This document shows positions 29,610 to 38,576 of a stretch of DNA of 64,000 nucleotides, piece after piece; within the stretch, counting starts at the first letter, position 1; every line of letters starts with the position of its first letter. This stretch comes from Alcaligenaceae bacterium. GTDB lineage: Bacteria; Pseudomonadota; Gammaproteobacteria; Burkholderiales; Burkholderiaceae_B. The stretch spans positions 293,168 to 357,167 of the forward strand of contig JACCER010000002.1 of the NCBI GenBank assembly GCA_013416445.1, read 5' to 3'. Below the pieces are notes generated by a model. It was not told where the DNA came from, searched no databases, and was given only the letters and a program-made list of their open reading frames with translations. The position numbers were made by a program, and so were the translations under genes.

Positions 29610-31646
29610 ATGGCTGAAGCAGAAGACGTTATTACCGATGTCGCGCGCCATGCCACGATTTTTGCGCGGCATTTATGGCAGCGCCATCGTCACGACCCGA
29701 ACGCACCAAAAATCATACAGTTAGCCGATGTCGCCGAGCGCCTTGATTTACTGATAGGCGCGGTGTTCGGCGCCCACTACCCAATACGTATCGCCCAGCT
29801 TCCCGCCCAACGCACCTTTCTTGCTGGCATTTTCCGCAGAAACGATCTGCCCGCGCCCGCCCATGCCCTGCCCGCTACCGATGGCACGGCCTTGTGGCTG
29901 CCGGCCGATTTTCAAAACATTGATTTCGACAGCAGCCTGGAACAGTTTCGTACCCTGGGCCTGCAGCAAGCCATGCGAGCCTGGCGTGGCAGCGCCAAGG
30001 CCGTCACCACGCTGACACAGCCTCTGGAACGCGATATTTATCTGGTAATAGAAGCATGCGCCAGCGACGAAGCCTTGATACTCAGGCTACCAGGGCTGGC
30101 CGATGCGATTCACGGCTTGCGGCAATACGTTTTGGCGGCACGTCCACCGCTAGACCGCATTTCCCCTTGGCATCGCCCACTGGAATTATTCCTGAGATCA
30201 GTACTGCAAAGCCGTTGCGGCTCACCTCCGGCTGATATCGCAGCATGTGCCACGCCTCAGTTGTCGGCGGCCCTGGCCAGACAATTGACGCCGCAACTAG
30301 CCCCTATTGACCAGTCATCCTCAAAATGGGGCAGCGCGGCGGTAGTCAAAGACTATTGGACGGGTGATTTTTTAGCGCCAGCCGCACAGGCGTCGGGCTA
30401 TCGCTCTATCGACAAGGACGATGGCGAGTCGGAAAAGTCCAAGCCAGCGCGCAGCGCGAAACTGGCACGCCGCCCCAAGGTACGTGAAGCCCTGGAGGAC
30501 GAAGACGACGAAAAACAAGGCATCTGGATGGTGCAAGCTTCGCAGCCGATAGAACACGCGGAAGACCCCATGGGCATGCAGCGCCCCACCGACCGCGATG
30601 ACCAGACTCCTGCTGAAGAATTTGCCGATTCGCTATCAGAACTGGCCGAAGCCAGGCTGGTTTCCACGCCTGGCCGCCCCAAAGATATTTTGCTATCTGA
30701 TGACCCGCCCGAAGGACATGCCACGACCCGCCCGGAGTCCGCAGAAACAGCGGGAGCCAGCGTACGCTATCCCGAGTGGGACTACAGGCAGGGCGCCTAT
30801 CGCGACCCAGGCGTCACAGTCCACCTGTTGGCGCCAAAAGTCGGCCCTATGGAATGGGTAGATGAAACCCTGGAAAAACACCGTTATATGCTGGACATCA
30901 TCAAGCGACGCTTCGAGATGCTCAGGCCCGAGCGCACGCGGTTGCGCAAGCAACTGGATGGCGACAGCATAGACTTGGCCGCCTATATAGAAGCACTATC
31001 GGATAAACAGGCCGGTCAGTCCATGTCGCAAATGCTTTACGAAAGCCAACGTCCGGGCAAGCGCGATATGGCGATTATGTTGTTGATAGATATCAGCGGC
31101 TCTACGGATTCCTGGCTGTCGTCGACTCAGCGCATCATCGATGTGGAACGCGAAGCCTTGCTGTTGGTCTGTACCGCCCTGGAAGGCCTGGGCGAGCCTT
31201 ATTCGGTACAGGCGTTTTCAGGCGAGGGCCCGCAAGGTGTGACGGTCAGCGCCGTGAAGCGTTTCGACGAGCGCTACGATATGAAAATTGCGCAACGCAT
31301 AGCCGCGCTGGAACCCGAGCACTATACGCGCGCAGGTGCAGCCATACGCCACGCCAGCACCTTGCTGATGCAGCAGCCGTCGCAACATCGTTTGCTATTA
31401 TTGCTATCAGATGGCAAACCCAACGACGCCGATGACTACGAAGGCCGTTATGGGGTGGAAGACATGCGCCAGGCGGTCAATGAAGCCAAGCTACAAGGCA
31501 TATTCCCTTTTTGCCTGACCATAGACAGGCAGGCCGCCAGCTATCTTCCGGCCGTATTCGGACAGCGCCAGTACGCCCTGCTGCCCAAGCCCGAACTGCT
31601 GCCTACCGTGCTGCTTGATTGGATGCGGCGCTTGTTGACTACATAG
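29610..31646 (+). CDS. norD: NorD, vWA-domain activation protein
   Basis: Partner of NorQ in nitric oxide reductase maturation. The 678-residue protein has a C-terminal von Willebrand A domain with the MIDAS motif LLIDISGSTDSW and LLLLSDGKPND, preceded by a long helical N-terminal part and a charged, low-complexity middle (about 280-390). CAGGAGG precedes the ATG. The end of the operon follows; I see no clear terminator. Confidence 0.92.
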   Translation: MAEAEDVITDVARHATIFARHLWQRHRHDPNAPKIIQLADVAERLDLLIGAVFGAHYPIRIAQLPAQRTFLAGIFRRNDLPAPAHALPATDGTALWLPADFQNIDFDSSLEQFRTLGLQQAMRAWRGSAKAVTTLTQPLERDIYLVIEACASDEALILRLPGLADAIHGLRQYVLAARPPLDRISPWHRPLELFLRSVLQSRCGSPPADIAACATPQLSAALARQLTPQLAPIDQSSSKWGSAAVVKDYWTGDFLAPAAQASGYRSIDKDDGESEKSKPARSAKLARRPKVREALEDEDDEKQGIWMVQASQPIEHAEDPMGMQRPTDRDDQTPAEEFADSLSELAEARLVSTPGRPKDILLSDDPPEGHATTRPESAETAGASVRYPEWDYRQGAYRDPGVTVHLLAPKVGPMEWVDETLEKHRYMLDIIKRRFEMLRPERTRLRKQLDGDSIDLAAYIEALSDKQAGQSMSQMLYESQRPGKRDMAIMLLIDISGSTDSWLSSTQRIIDVEREALLLVCTALEGLGEPYSVQAFSGEGPQGVTVSAVKRFDERYDMKIAQRIAALEPEHYTRAGAAIRHASTLLMQQPSQHRLLLLLSDGKPNDADDYEGRYGVEDMRQAVNEAKLQGIFPFCLTIDRQAASYLPAVFGQRQYALLPKPELLPTVLLDWMRRLLTT

Positions 31647-31771
31647 TCTGACCTACGCCATTAACACCAAATATAGGACAATGCATTGCATTTTCGCCGT
31701 CTTATCAAAAAACCAGAGGTAATTGATAATACAGCCATACCAAATACCTTCTATCCCCGCCCGGAGAAAAA

Positions 31772-32422
31772 ATGAAACTACTGCACGTTGACTCTAGCAT
31801 TAATGGCTCTAATTCCGTATCAAAAAAACTCACCAAAGACATCGTGACTCACTGGTTGGCCGACCACCCCGGTACTGAAGTCGAATACCTGGATCTGGCC
31901 GCAGATACCCCCAACCACTTCTCGCGCGATGCCATGGGCTTTCGCCTGCCGCCATCGACCGACGCCTTGACCGATGCGCAGATTCAGGAAAATGCCGTCT
32001 CCGAAGCCTTGGTTACACAATTCCTGGCAGCCGACGTCATTGTTATCGGCGCACCGTTATATAACTTTTCCATTCCCAGCCAGCTTAAATCCTGGATCGA
32101 CCGCCTGGCGCAGTCGGGCCGCACCTTCAAATACGGCGCAAACGGCGTGGAAGGCCTGGCAAAAGGCAAAGCAGTTATTGCCGCCTTAAGCCGCGGTGGC
32201 ATTTACTCCACCACTGAGGCTGGCCAGGCTATGGAACATCAAGAAAGTTACCTGAAAACCATATTCGGCTTCTTTGGCATTACCGATGTGCGTGTCGTAC
32301 GCGCCGAAGGCACAGACATGGGCGCTGACAGCCGTGCGCAAGCCTTGGCTACCGCCGACGAGTGCATCAAAGTCGTCGCCACCAAAGAATTTGACCCCAC
32401 AGCCGCTGAAGCCGCTGCATAA
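31772..32422 (+). CDS. azoR: FMN-dependent NADH:quinone oxidoreductase / azoreductase
   Basis: A 216-residue flavodoxin-fold enzyme. [17 protein letters not shown] binds the FMN phosphate, [18 protein letters not shown] is the AzoR signature and SRGGIYS lies in the flavin pocket. AzoR reduces quinones and azo compounds with NADH. GGAG lies 8 bases upstream of the ATG. It stands alone between nor and dbpA. Confidence 0.9.
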   Translation: MKLLHVDSSINGSNSVSKKLTKDIVTHWLADHPGTEVEYLDLAADTPNHFSRDAMGFRLPPSTDALTDAQIQENAVSEALVTQFLAADVIVIGAPLYNFSIPSQLKSWIDRLAQSGRTFKYGANGVEGLAKGKAVIAALSRGGIYSTTEAGQAMEHQESYLKTIFGFFGITDVRVVRAEGTDMGADSRAQALATADECIKVVATKEFDPTAAEAAA

Positions 32423-32564
32423 ATGCTGCATTCCGGGCTGCCTTCTTGCCTAATCACGGCATAACAGGTGGCTCGACGTCAATCAGGGGCTACAATCAGA
32501 TTTAACGTCTCGACCCTGCATCAATCCTGACTCCGGGCCGAACGATACGCCACGCCTGCCTACT

Positions 32565-33950
32565 GTGACCACCCTCTCTTTCGCCTCACTGCCGCTTTCG
32601 CGCGCCATACTCGATAATCTTGATAACCTCGGTTACCAGACCATGACGCCCATTCAGGCGCAAGGCCTGCCGCTAGCGCTGGAAGGCCGCGACCTGATCG
32701 CACAAGCCAAAACCGGTAGTGGAAAAACTGCTGCCTTTGGCCTGGGTATCATCCATACCCTGAATTCAGCCATGTCGGCAACGCAAGCCCTGGTGCTTTG
32801 CCCAACACGTGAACTTGCTGAACAGGTCGCCAACGAATTGCGCCGCCTGGCCCGGGCTTTGGGCAATACCAAAATCATTACCTTATGCGGCGGCACACCC
32901 ATACGCCCCCAAGTCGAATCACTGAAATTCGGTGCACATATCATCGTCGCTACTCCGGGCCGATTGATGGATCACCTGGATCGCAGCACGGTCGACTTGT
33001 CTCGCATACGCACGCTAGTACTCGACGAAGCCGACCGCATGCTCGATATGGGCTTCTACGACGACGTAAAGTACATCGTCAGCGCCTGCCCGCCACAACG
33101 GCAAACCCTACTTTTTTCAGCAACTTACGCAGACGACATCCGTCAGGCCAGCGCCCGCTTCCTGAAAAAACCGGCCGAAGTCAAAGTCGAATCAGTGCAC
33201 GAAGCCAGCCAGATCAAACAGGTTTTTTACGAAATCCAGCCCGATCAACGCTTGGCCACCGTCGCGCAAATCCTGGAACACTACAGGCCGGTATCTACCT
33301 TGGCGTTTTGCAACACCAAGGCGCAGTGCCGCGAATTAAGCCAGCACCTCGAATCGCGCGGTATCAGCGCGCTGGCCTTGCACGGCGACCTTGACCAGCG
33401 TGAACGCGAAGACGTGCTGGTGCAGTTTGCCAACCAAAGCTGCTCTGTGCTGGTGGCGACCGATGTCGCCGCCCGAGGTCTGGATATCCAAACACTAGAT
33501 GCTGTCATCAACGTTGACGTCACGCCCGACCCGGAAGTGCACATACACCGCATAGGCCGTACCGGCCGAGGCCAGGCCAAAGGCTTGGCGTTAAGCCTGT
33601 GCTCGCCCGACGAAATGCGCTGGGCCAACCAGATTGAAAAATATCAAGGCCAGCCCATAACCTGGGCTAACCCGAAAACGCTAAAGCCCGCGCCGGGGGG
33701 CCGCCTGCATCCACCTATGATTACCCTGTGCATACAAGGTGGGAAAAAAGACAAGCTGCGCCCTGGGGACATCTTGGGCGCACTGACCAAAGACGCCGGC
33801 TTCGCGTTCGAACAAATAGGCAAGATCAATATTCTTGAATTTGTAAGCTTTGTGGCTTTGGAACGCGGTATTGCAAAAGCCGCTTACGCCAAGTTAAGCA
33901 ACGGCAACATCAAAGGCCGCCGATTCCGCATGCGGTTCATGTCGGATTAG
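32565..33950 (+). CDS. dbpA: ATP-dependent RNA helicase DbpA
   Basis: DEAD-box helicase that acts on 23S rRNA hairpin 92 in 50S assembly. The 461-residue protein has the Q motif TPIQAQ, AKTGSGKT, PTRELAEQ, DEAD, SAT, and HRIGRTGR, followed by the DbpA RNA-binding domain (from about 385; GGKKDKLRPGDILGALT). It appears to start at GTG 32565. It ends in convergence with ribA. Confidence 0.93.
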   Translation: MTTLSFASLPLSRAILDNLDNLGYQTMTPIQAQGLPLALEGRDLIAQAKTGSGKTAAFGLGIIHTLNSAMSATQALVLCPTRELAEQVANELRRLARALGNTKIITLCGGTPIRPQVESLKFGAHIIVATPGRLMDHLDRSTVDLSRIRTLVLDEADRMLDMGFYDDVKYIVSACPPQRQTLLFSATYADDIRQASARFLKKPAEVKVESVHEASQIKQVFYEIQPDQRLATVAQILEHYRPVSTLAFCNTKAQCRELSQHLESRGISALALHGDLDQREREDVLVQFANQSCSVLVATDVAARGLDIQTLDAVINVDVTPDPEVHIHRIGRTGRGQAKGLALSLCSPDEMRWANQIEKYQGQPITWANPKTLKPAPGGRLHPPMITLCIQGGKKDKLRPGDILGALTKDAGFAFEQIGKINILEFVSFVALERGIAKAAYAKLSNGNIKGRRFRMRFMSD

Positions 33951-33998
33951 CGCAAGGCGCGTGCAGCCGAAACAACCTCCGGCACACCCGCCTTGCGC
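33950..33998. repeat. Inverted repeat between dbpA and ribA
   Basis: GCGCAAGGCG (33950-33959) and its complement (33989-33998) with a 29-base loop, in the short gap between two convergent genes. It may act as a bidirectional transcription stop, though it lacks a clear T run. Confidence 0.35.
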
Positions 33999-34044
33999 AA
34001 GAACGAAAAACCGTCTGCAACACACGCCAACAGCAGAAAATCTA

Positions 34045-34716
34045 TTATTTCTTCTTCAACCAATGACCAAGCTTGGCCGCCTTGGTGCTCAGGTAGTTTT
34101 CATTGTGAGGATTGCGGTTTACCTGTAGAGGAATGCGTTCAGTAATGGGCACGCCCAGGCTTTCCAGGGTATTGACCTTGCGCGGGTTATTGGTCATTAG
34201 GCGTAACGATACAATGCCAAAATGATCAAGCATGGGCTTGCACAAATCGTAGCGGCGCATATCGGCTGGAAATCCCAGCCGCTCGTTGGCTTCAACTGTA
34301 TCCGCCCCCCCGTCTTGCAACTGATAGGCCCGTATTTTGTTCACCAACCCTATGCCGCGCCCTTCTTGGCGCATATAAAGCAAAGCCCCCCGGCCTTCAT
34401 CGGCAATTGCCTTGAGCGCCGTTTCAAGCTGGGCGCCGCAATCACAGCGCTGGCTGAACAAGGCATCACCTGTAAGGCATTCCGAATGCACACGCGCCAA
34501 CACAGGCCTGCCATCGCCGATATCACCCAAAGTCAGCGCCAGATGCTCTTTGCCGGTAGCCGCCTCGACAAATACATGAATGCCAAAAGTGGCCCAAGGG
34601 GTAGGCAGCTTGCTGGAAACCATATAGTCGAGTTGCTGAGCTGCAGAACCCGCCCCGGAGGACGTGGTATTTTTTTCTTCAGATACGCCAGTGCCAGCGC
34701 CATGCAAGGGCTGCAT
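34045..34716 (-). CDS. ribA: GTP cyclohydrolase II
   Basis: First step of riboflavin synthesis from GTP. The 223-residue stand-alone enzyme has the zinc cysteines in [16 protein letters not shown], the GTP-binding RQEGRGIGL and the C-terminal NNPRKV. I chose ATG 34716, with GAGG 8 bases upstream; the frame opens at 34728. It lacks the fused RibB domain found in RibBA proteins. The N-terminal 30 residues before [10 protein letters not shown] are variable. Confidence 0.93.
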   Translation of the reverse strand: MQPLHGAGTGVSEEKNTTSSGAGSAAQQLDYMVSSKLPTPWATFGIHVFVEAATGKEHLALTLGDIGDGRPVLARVHSECLTGDALFSQRCDCGAQLETALKAIADEGRGALLYMRQEGRGIGLVNKIRAYQLQDGGADTVEANERLGFPADMRRYDLCKPMLDHFGIVSLRLMTNNPRKVNTLESLGVPITERIPLQVNRNPHNENYLSTKAAKLGHWLKKK

Positions 34717-35089
34717 AAATAACCTCAAAACAGTAAGACAAGGGAGCTTAGCATTCTTCAGTAGCGTATATGGCGCAACTAAATACCCGCGCCATAGCTA
34801 ACTAGCCCCCGCTTGCAGTTTCAGGAAAAACTGCAAGCACAGGCCATAATGATACTTCTACCAGCCGCACAGGTGTAGCGCGCATGGCTGACTTGCGCCG
34901 TTCTGGCTGAAGAACATGGAACTGGCGCGAAATTTATGTAGAAAGCAGCAATTCGTGAGACATCTGGGCATATGGCTTGTCGACTGCGGACACATCATGC
35001 AAAACCCGGATAAAATCAAGGCCTATGCATCAAAGCACTGGCACTCATCGACAACGGCACAATGCGCCTTAACCTGAAAGATACGCAAC
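34717..35089. other. Gap between ribA and the first paralogue
   Basis: About 370 bases with no gene I can support. It contains one hairpin (annotated separately) and the leader of the gene at 35090. No RNA gene recognised. Confidence 0.5.
34811..34838. repeat. Perfect 11-bp hairpin
   Basis: GCTTGCAGTTT and its complement around a six-base loop, about 95 bases upstream of the ribA start. There is no T run on either side, so it is not a clear terminator. It may be a leader structure or a binding site. Confidence 0.45.
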
Positions 35090-35455
35090 TTGAATACCAC
35101 ACAACATGAATCCTGGGGCTTCCTGCATCCCGATTGCCACGGCGAAAAAGCCCTGCTTTTTTTTAGCTGGGACCTCGCCAAGACGATAGAACAGCAGTTC
35201 ACCCTGCATGCTCAATCCTCGCTGGCCGTGCAATTATTTGAAGCTCAAAAAGCAGTTGACCGCTTGCTGAATCAATATGTCCAAATACAAGCCAATCCCG
35301 GCGCCTTCGACGGGCAAAGCATACAACTGCAACTGGAACGCGACGACTCCGAACCGGGCGCAACACCCGTACTGGCGTTGCACACTTCACCCCACTTGGA
35401 ACAGCTCATCATCCAGATGCAGGCTCAGCAGCACGCATCGCGCACGATCAACTAG
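35090..35455 (+). CDS. Hypothetical protein, paralogue of next gene
   Basis: A 121-residue protein starting at TTG 35090. I do not know the family. It aligns with the next gene over its whole length: WGFLHPDCHGEKALLFF against WGYERADCRGSYALSLF, then a shared ..AQ.A...LL..Y....N..AF..Q.I pattern and a C-terminal L..LI helix. So it is a tandem duplicate with about 30% identity by eye. Mostly helical, soluble, no signal peptide. Start codon choice is uncertain because the ribosome site is weak. Confidence 0.65.
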   Translation: MNTTQHESWGFLHPDCHGEKALLFFSWDLAKTIEQQFTLHAQSSLAVQLFEAQKAVDRLLNQYVQIQANPGAFDGQSIQLQLERDDSEPGATPVLALHTSPHLEQLIIQMQAQQHASRTIN

Positions 35456-35502
35456 CCAGCATCGGCTATCATCATGCACGTACCCAGCTTCACGGAGGAC
35501 AC

Positions 35503-35844
35503 ATGAATACACCACAATGGGGCTATGAACGCGCCGACTGCCGTGGCAGCTACGCGCTCAGCCTGTTCCTGGATGACATGGACAAGCTCATCACGCACTA
35601 CACCAGCGAAGCCGCCAAGCGCCCTGACGCCGTACTTTTTCAGGCTCAAGCCGCCGCCAACAAGCTGCTGCAGGCCTACCAGAAAAATGCCCGGAATACG
35701 GTCGCCTTCACGAACCAGTTCATAGAAATAAAATCACTGATAAACAACCAGAACCAACTGCAACTGGTGCCTATTTTTTCCGCTGGCCTAAAAGAAAAGC
35801 TGGTCGAACTACTGCACAAAAGCAACCAGACCAGCCTGCATTAA
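35503..35844 (+). CDS. Hypothetical protein, paralogue of previous gene
   Basis: A 113-residue protein starting MNTPQWGYERADCRG, with GGAG 9 bases before the ATG. It is the second copy of the tandem pair described at 35090. Helical, soluble, function unknown. It lies 31 bases before the cytochrome b561 gene on the same strand and may share its transcript. Confidence 0.7.
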   Translation: MNTPQWGYERADCRGSYALSLFLDDMDKLITHYTSEAAKRPDAVLFQAQAAANKLLQAYQKNARNTVAFTNQFIEIKSLINNQNQLQLVPIFSAGLKEKLVELLHKSNQTSLH

Positions 35845-35875
35845 GCCATACTGGCCAGCCACTGAGCATCGCCCC

Positions 35876-36568
35876 ATGAACACTAATAACATCAAAACCC
35901 GAGTCTGGGATCTGCCTACTCGCTTATTCCACTGGATACTGGCCTTCTGCGTGGCTGGATCCTTCATCAGCGTCAAACTTGGCGGACTCTGGATGGATTG
36001 GCATGTGCGGCTGGGGCTGGCTGTAACCGGGCTTATTGTGTTTCGCCTGATATGGGGCCTGGTCGGCCCCCGCTATGCCCGCTTCGCCCAGTTTGTGCGC
36101 AGCCCGCTTGCCGTGCTGCGCTACCTGCGTAGCCAGACGATGCATATTGCAGGCCACAATCCTTTAGGCGCCTACTCGGTACTGGCACTGATATTATCCA
36201 TAGGATTTCAAGCCTTCAGCGGACTGTTCACCAACGACGATGTCATGACCGCCGGGCCGCTGGCATCCGTAAGCGAAACCTGGTCAGCCACGCTAGGCGG
36301 CCTGCACAAGCTGAATGAATGGATCCTGCTTGCCCTGATCACGCTGCACATCGTTGCCATACTTTGGTATCGCTTGAAGAAACGCAAAAACTTGCTGGGC
36401 GCCATGCTGCACGGCGATGTCAGTCTTGAGCTCAGCCCGGGCCAGTCCGTGCCGAGTGCCAAGGATACCTGGGCAGTACGCCTGGGGGCCCTGATTTTGG
36501 CACTGGCGATTGCCGCGGGCTTGTGGTGGCTGACCACGCTTGTGCCCGCCGCCGACGCTTACTATTAG
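35876..36568 (+). CDS. Cytochrome b561-type diheme membrane protein
   Basis: A 230-residue protein with four core membrane helices plus a fifth at the C-terminus. The starting VWDLPTRLFHWILAF and later LHKLNEWILLALITLHI carry the heme-ligating histidines of the bacterial b561 / Ni-hydrogenase b-type family. It probably shuttles electrons between quinone and a soluble c-type cytochrome. The typical c-type partner is not next to it; a small membrane protein follows. Confidence 0.85.
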   Translation: MNTNNIKTRVWDLPTRLFHWILAFCVAGSFISVKLGGLWMDWHVRLGLAVTGLIVFRLIWGLVGPRYARFAQFVRSPLAVLRYLRSQTMHIAGHNPLGAYSVLALILSIGFQAFSGLFTNDDVMTAGPLASVSETWSATLGGLHKLNEWILLALITLHIVAILWYRLKKRKNLLGAMLHGDVSLELSPGQSVPSAKDTWAVRLGALILALAIAAGLWWLTTLVPAADAYY

Positions 36569-36608
36569 GGTTTGCCGGGTTGTCGCCTTGCCTGCCTGGG
36601 ATGCACAG

Positions 36609-36809
36609 ATGAAAATTGCGATTATCTTGTTAAGCATATTGGCGGCCGGCGGCACATGGTGGTGGAATATGCACCACTTGCGACCAGCCTTCGAACCTAC
36701 CTTGGCCCAACGCTTGAAAAACATGGCTAAAAGCCTGGCAGCTGGTGTTGTGGTTTATTTTGGGCTGATGAGTATTGCGCTTTTATATCTTATGATCACC
36801 ACCGCCTGA
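36609..36809 (+). CDS. Small two-span membrane protein
   Basis: A 66-residue protein, MKIAIILLSILAAGG..., with hydrophobic segments at about 3-20 and 43-64. An upstream in-frame ATG (36540) lies inside the b561 gene and is unlikely. It sits 40 bases after cytochrome b561 on the same strand, so it may be an accessory. No family recognised. Confidence 0.55.
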   Translation: MKIAIILLSILAAGGTWWWNMHHLRPAFEPTLAQRLKNMAKSLAAGVVVYFGLMSIALLYLMITTA

Positions 36810-37006
36810 GCGGCTTAACCCTGCACTTCAAAGAATTTGATCCAGATCACTTGCAACGAGTGGGAAAATGAAATGTAATAGGCATTACAAAGCGTGATAT
36901 TCTCACCTTCATTTGTAACAAACCGATCCCGGCCCACTGCAGCATGCAGCCTAACCATTGGCTACAAGCAATTACAGCGCCAAAAGCGCTGTTCCAGTTT
37001 TCTTAT

Positions 37007-37513
37007 ATGACTCCAATATCCACCTTCGCTCGCAGGTCATTAGTCAGCCTTGCCGTTCTGCTTAGCTGTCAGGCCGTCGCCGCTGCGCAGGCTCCGTGGC
37101 CCGTCAGTCCGTCGCGGCTGCAATTACCCACGCCCTACGGCAACCTGCAAGTTGCCAGTAGCGAATACATCTACGAGTCTCGCCTGCAAATCAACAACGT
37201 TGATGTTGATCCGCAGGTAAGCGGTATTATCAATATTACCTACGCATTCAATATGTCCGCATCGCAAGCGGCGCTAATTTCCATCAACAACGGCAACAAC
37301 AATTGTCCCATCAGCTACCGTTGGGTAGTGCTGGAAAAATCTGGCTATAAGCTATCGCCTGAATTTGGTTCCTGCAACGACAAAATCAGGGTCACGGCTA
37401 CTGAACGTCAGCTCACGCTGCGCACCCCCAACCCCGATGCTCCGGGTAAAATCGATGTATATGTGTACGATGGAAAAACAATCAAGCGCAGCACCACGCG
37501 TGTTAAACCGTAA
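37007..37513 (+). CDS. Hypothetical exported protein
   Basis: A 168-residue protein with a signal peptide (about 1-27, ending VAAAQA) and a mature part rich in beta pattern (SGIINITYAFNMSA, two cysteines in NNNCPISYRW and EFGSCNDK that could form a disulfide). I do not recognise the family. ATG 37007 gives a clean signal peptide; an earlier ATG at 36944 would place 21 extra residues before it. It is isolated from its neighbours. Confidence 0.6.
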   Translation: MTPISTFARRSLVSLAVLLSCQAVAAAQAPWPVSPSRLQLPTPYGNLQVASSEYIYESRLQINNVDVDPQVSGIINITYAFNMSASQAALISINNGNNNCPISYRWVVLEKSGYKLSPEFGSCNDKIRVTATERQLTLRTPNPDAPGKIDVYVYDGKTIKRSTTRVKP

Positions 37514-37684
37514 GCTGTAGCGTTGTTTGTCGGATTACGCCTGCTACTAACCTGACATCAATCAGCATAAAAAAACCATAAAACCTGTGTCTCTTGAGCG
37601 ATGCTTTTAAAAGCGCAGCGCAATCTGATGCAACAGCGTGGCGTGCATATAACACTGCAACTGGACCGCGCGGCAAATGACTTA

Positions 37685-38509
37685 TCAGGTACCCACACGA
37701 ACACGAGCCGACAGCTTGCGCAGCAATGCTATGACGCTCAGTGCAGTGATGCGGCTGCTTCTAGGGTTTTCCGAGGGAATATTTTCTATCGTCATTTGCA
37801 GCACCGCTGAATCGGCCACCACTTTGATCGAGTGCGTATTACGGGTAACGCCCGGGTCGGCCCATACTTCCAGATAGGTTTTATCGGGTCCGATACCCGC
37901 AAGCGACAGCGCAACCGCTACGTTCAGGTTGGCAGGGAAATCGCGTGCGGCTTGCCTTGCCGTGCCTTCAAAAAGCTTGAGCGGCTCGGTAAGTTTATCG
38001 ATATCGATATTTTTTTCTGCCAGCAAAGGTGCGCCCTTGAAGCCCATAGGCGGCTTGCGGGTGATCATTCTGACCGATTCAATATGGCCTTCGGCAGCGG
38101 CAGCAATGGCGTCCAGCCCCAAGGCCGCTCCTGAAGGCACCAGGATCCGGCCACCCCGACCCGAGAGTGACGGATCGGTCAGTTCCGGATACTGCAACAA
38201 TGCACCAACGGACAACACTACCGCTGTTTTTCCTGCCTTCAGCACGGGTTCGACAATTTGCCGCAATAAAGCGGCCGGCGCACATTCGACGACGATATCG
38301 GCATGTTCCACCAGCTTTTCCAGGGCAACGGCGGGAACAGGCGATGATAATCCGTTCACAAACGCTGCCGTCCTGGCCGCGTCACGCCCGCTGACCGCAG
38401 CCAGCTTGCAGCCAGGAATGTCGCCCTGATCAAGCGCCTGCGCTACGATCTTGCCGATGGCGCCCAGCCCAGCGACAGCCACGGACAGCGTTGTTGTGTT
38501 GTTTTCCAC
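37685..38509 (-). CDS. nadX: L-aspartate dehydrogenase
   Basis: NAD(P)-dependent oxidation of aspartate to iminoaspartate, used in NAD synthesis or amino acid breakdown. The 274-residue protein has the Rossmann motif VAGLGAIGK, ECAPAALL, the catalytic-region PSGAALGLDAI, and the C-terminal VEVWADPGVTRN-like segment (here YLEVWADPGVTRNTH). I chose GTG 38509, which has AAGGA 7 bases upstream and removes an atypical leader. It follows nrdJ on the same strand after 67 bases. Confidence 0.88.
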   Translation of the reverse strand: MENNTTTLSVAVAGLGAIGKIVAQALDQGDIPGCKLAAVSGRDAARTAAFVNGLSSPVPAVALEKLVEHADIVVECAPAALLRQIVEPVLKAGKTAVVLSVGALLQYPELTDPSLSGRGGRILVPSGAALGLDAIAAAAEGHIESVRMITRKPPMGFKGAPLLAEKNIDIDKLTEPLKLFEGTARQAARDFPANLNVAVALSLAGIGPDKTYLEVWADPGVTRNTHSIKVVADSAVLQMTIENIPSENPRSSRITALSVIALLRKLSARVRVGT

Positions 38510-38576
38510 GGGGTTCCTTGTTTTTTGAAGCGTTCGACATGCCGCTGGCCAGGTCACCGTGGTGATTTTTGGTAGC

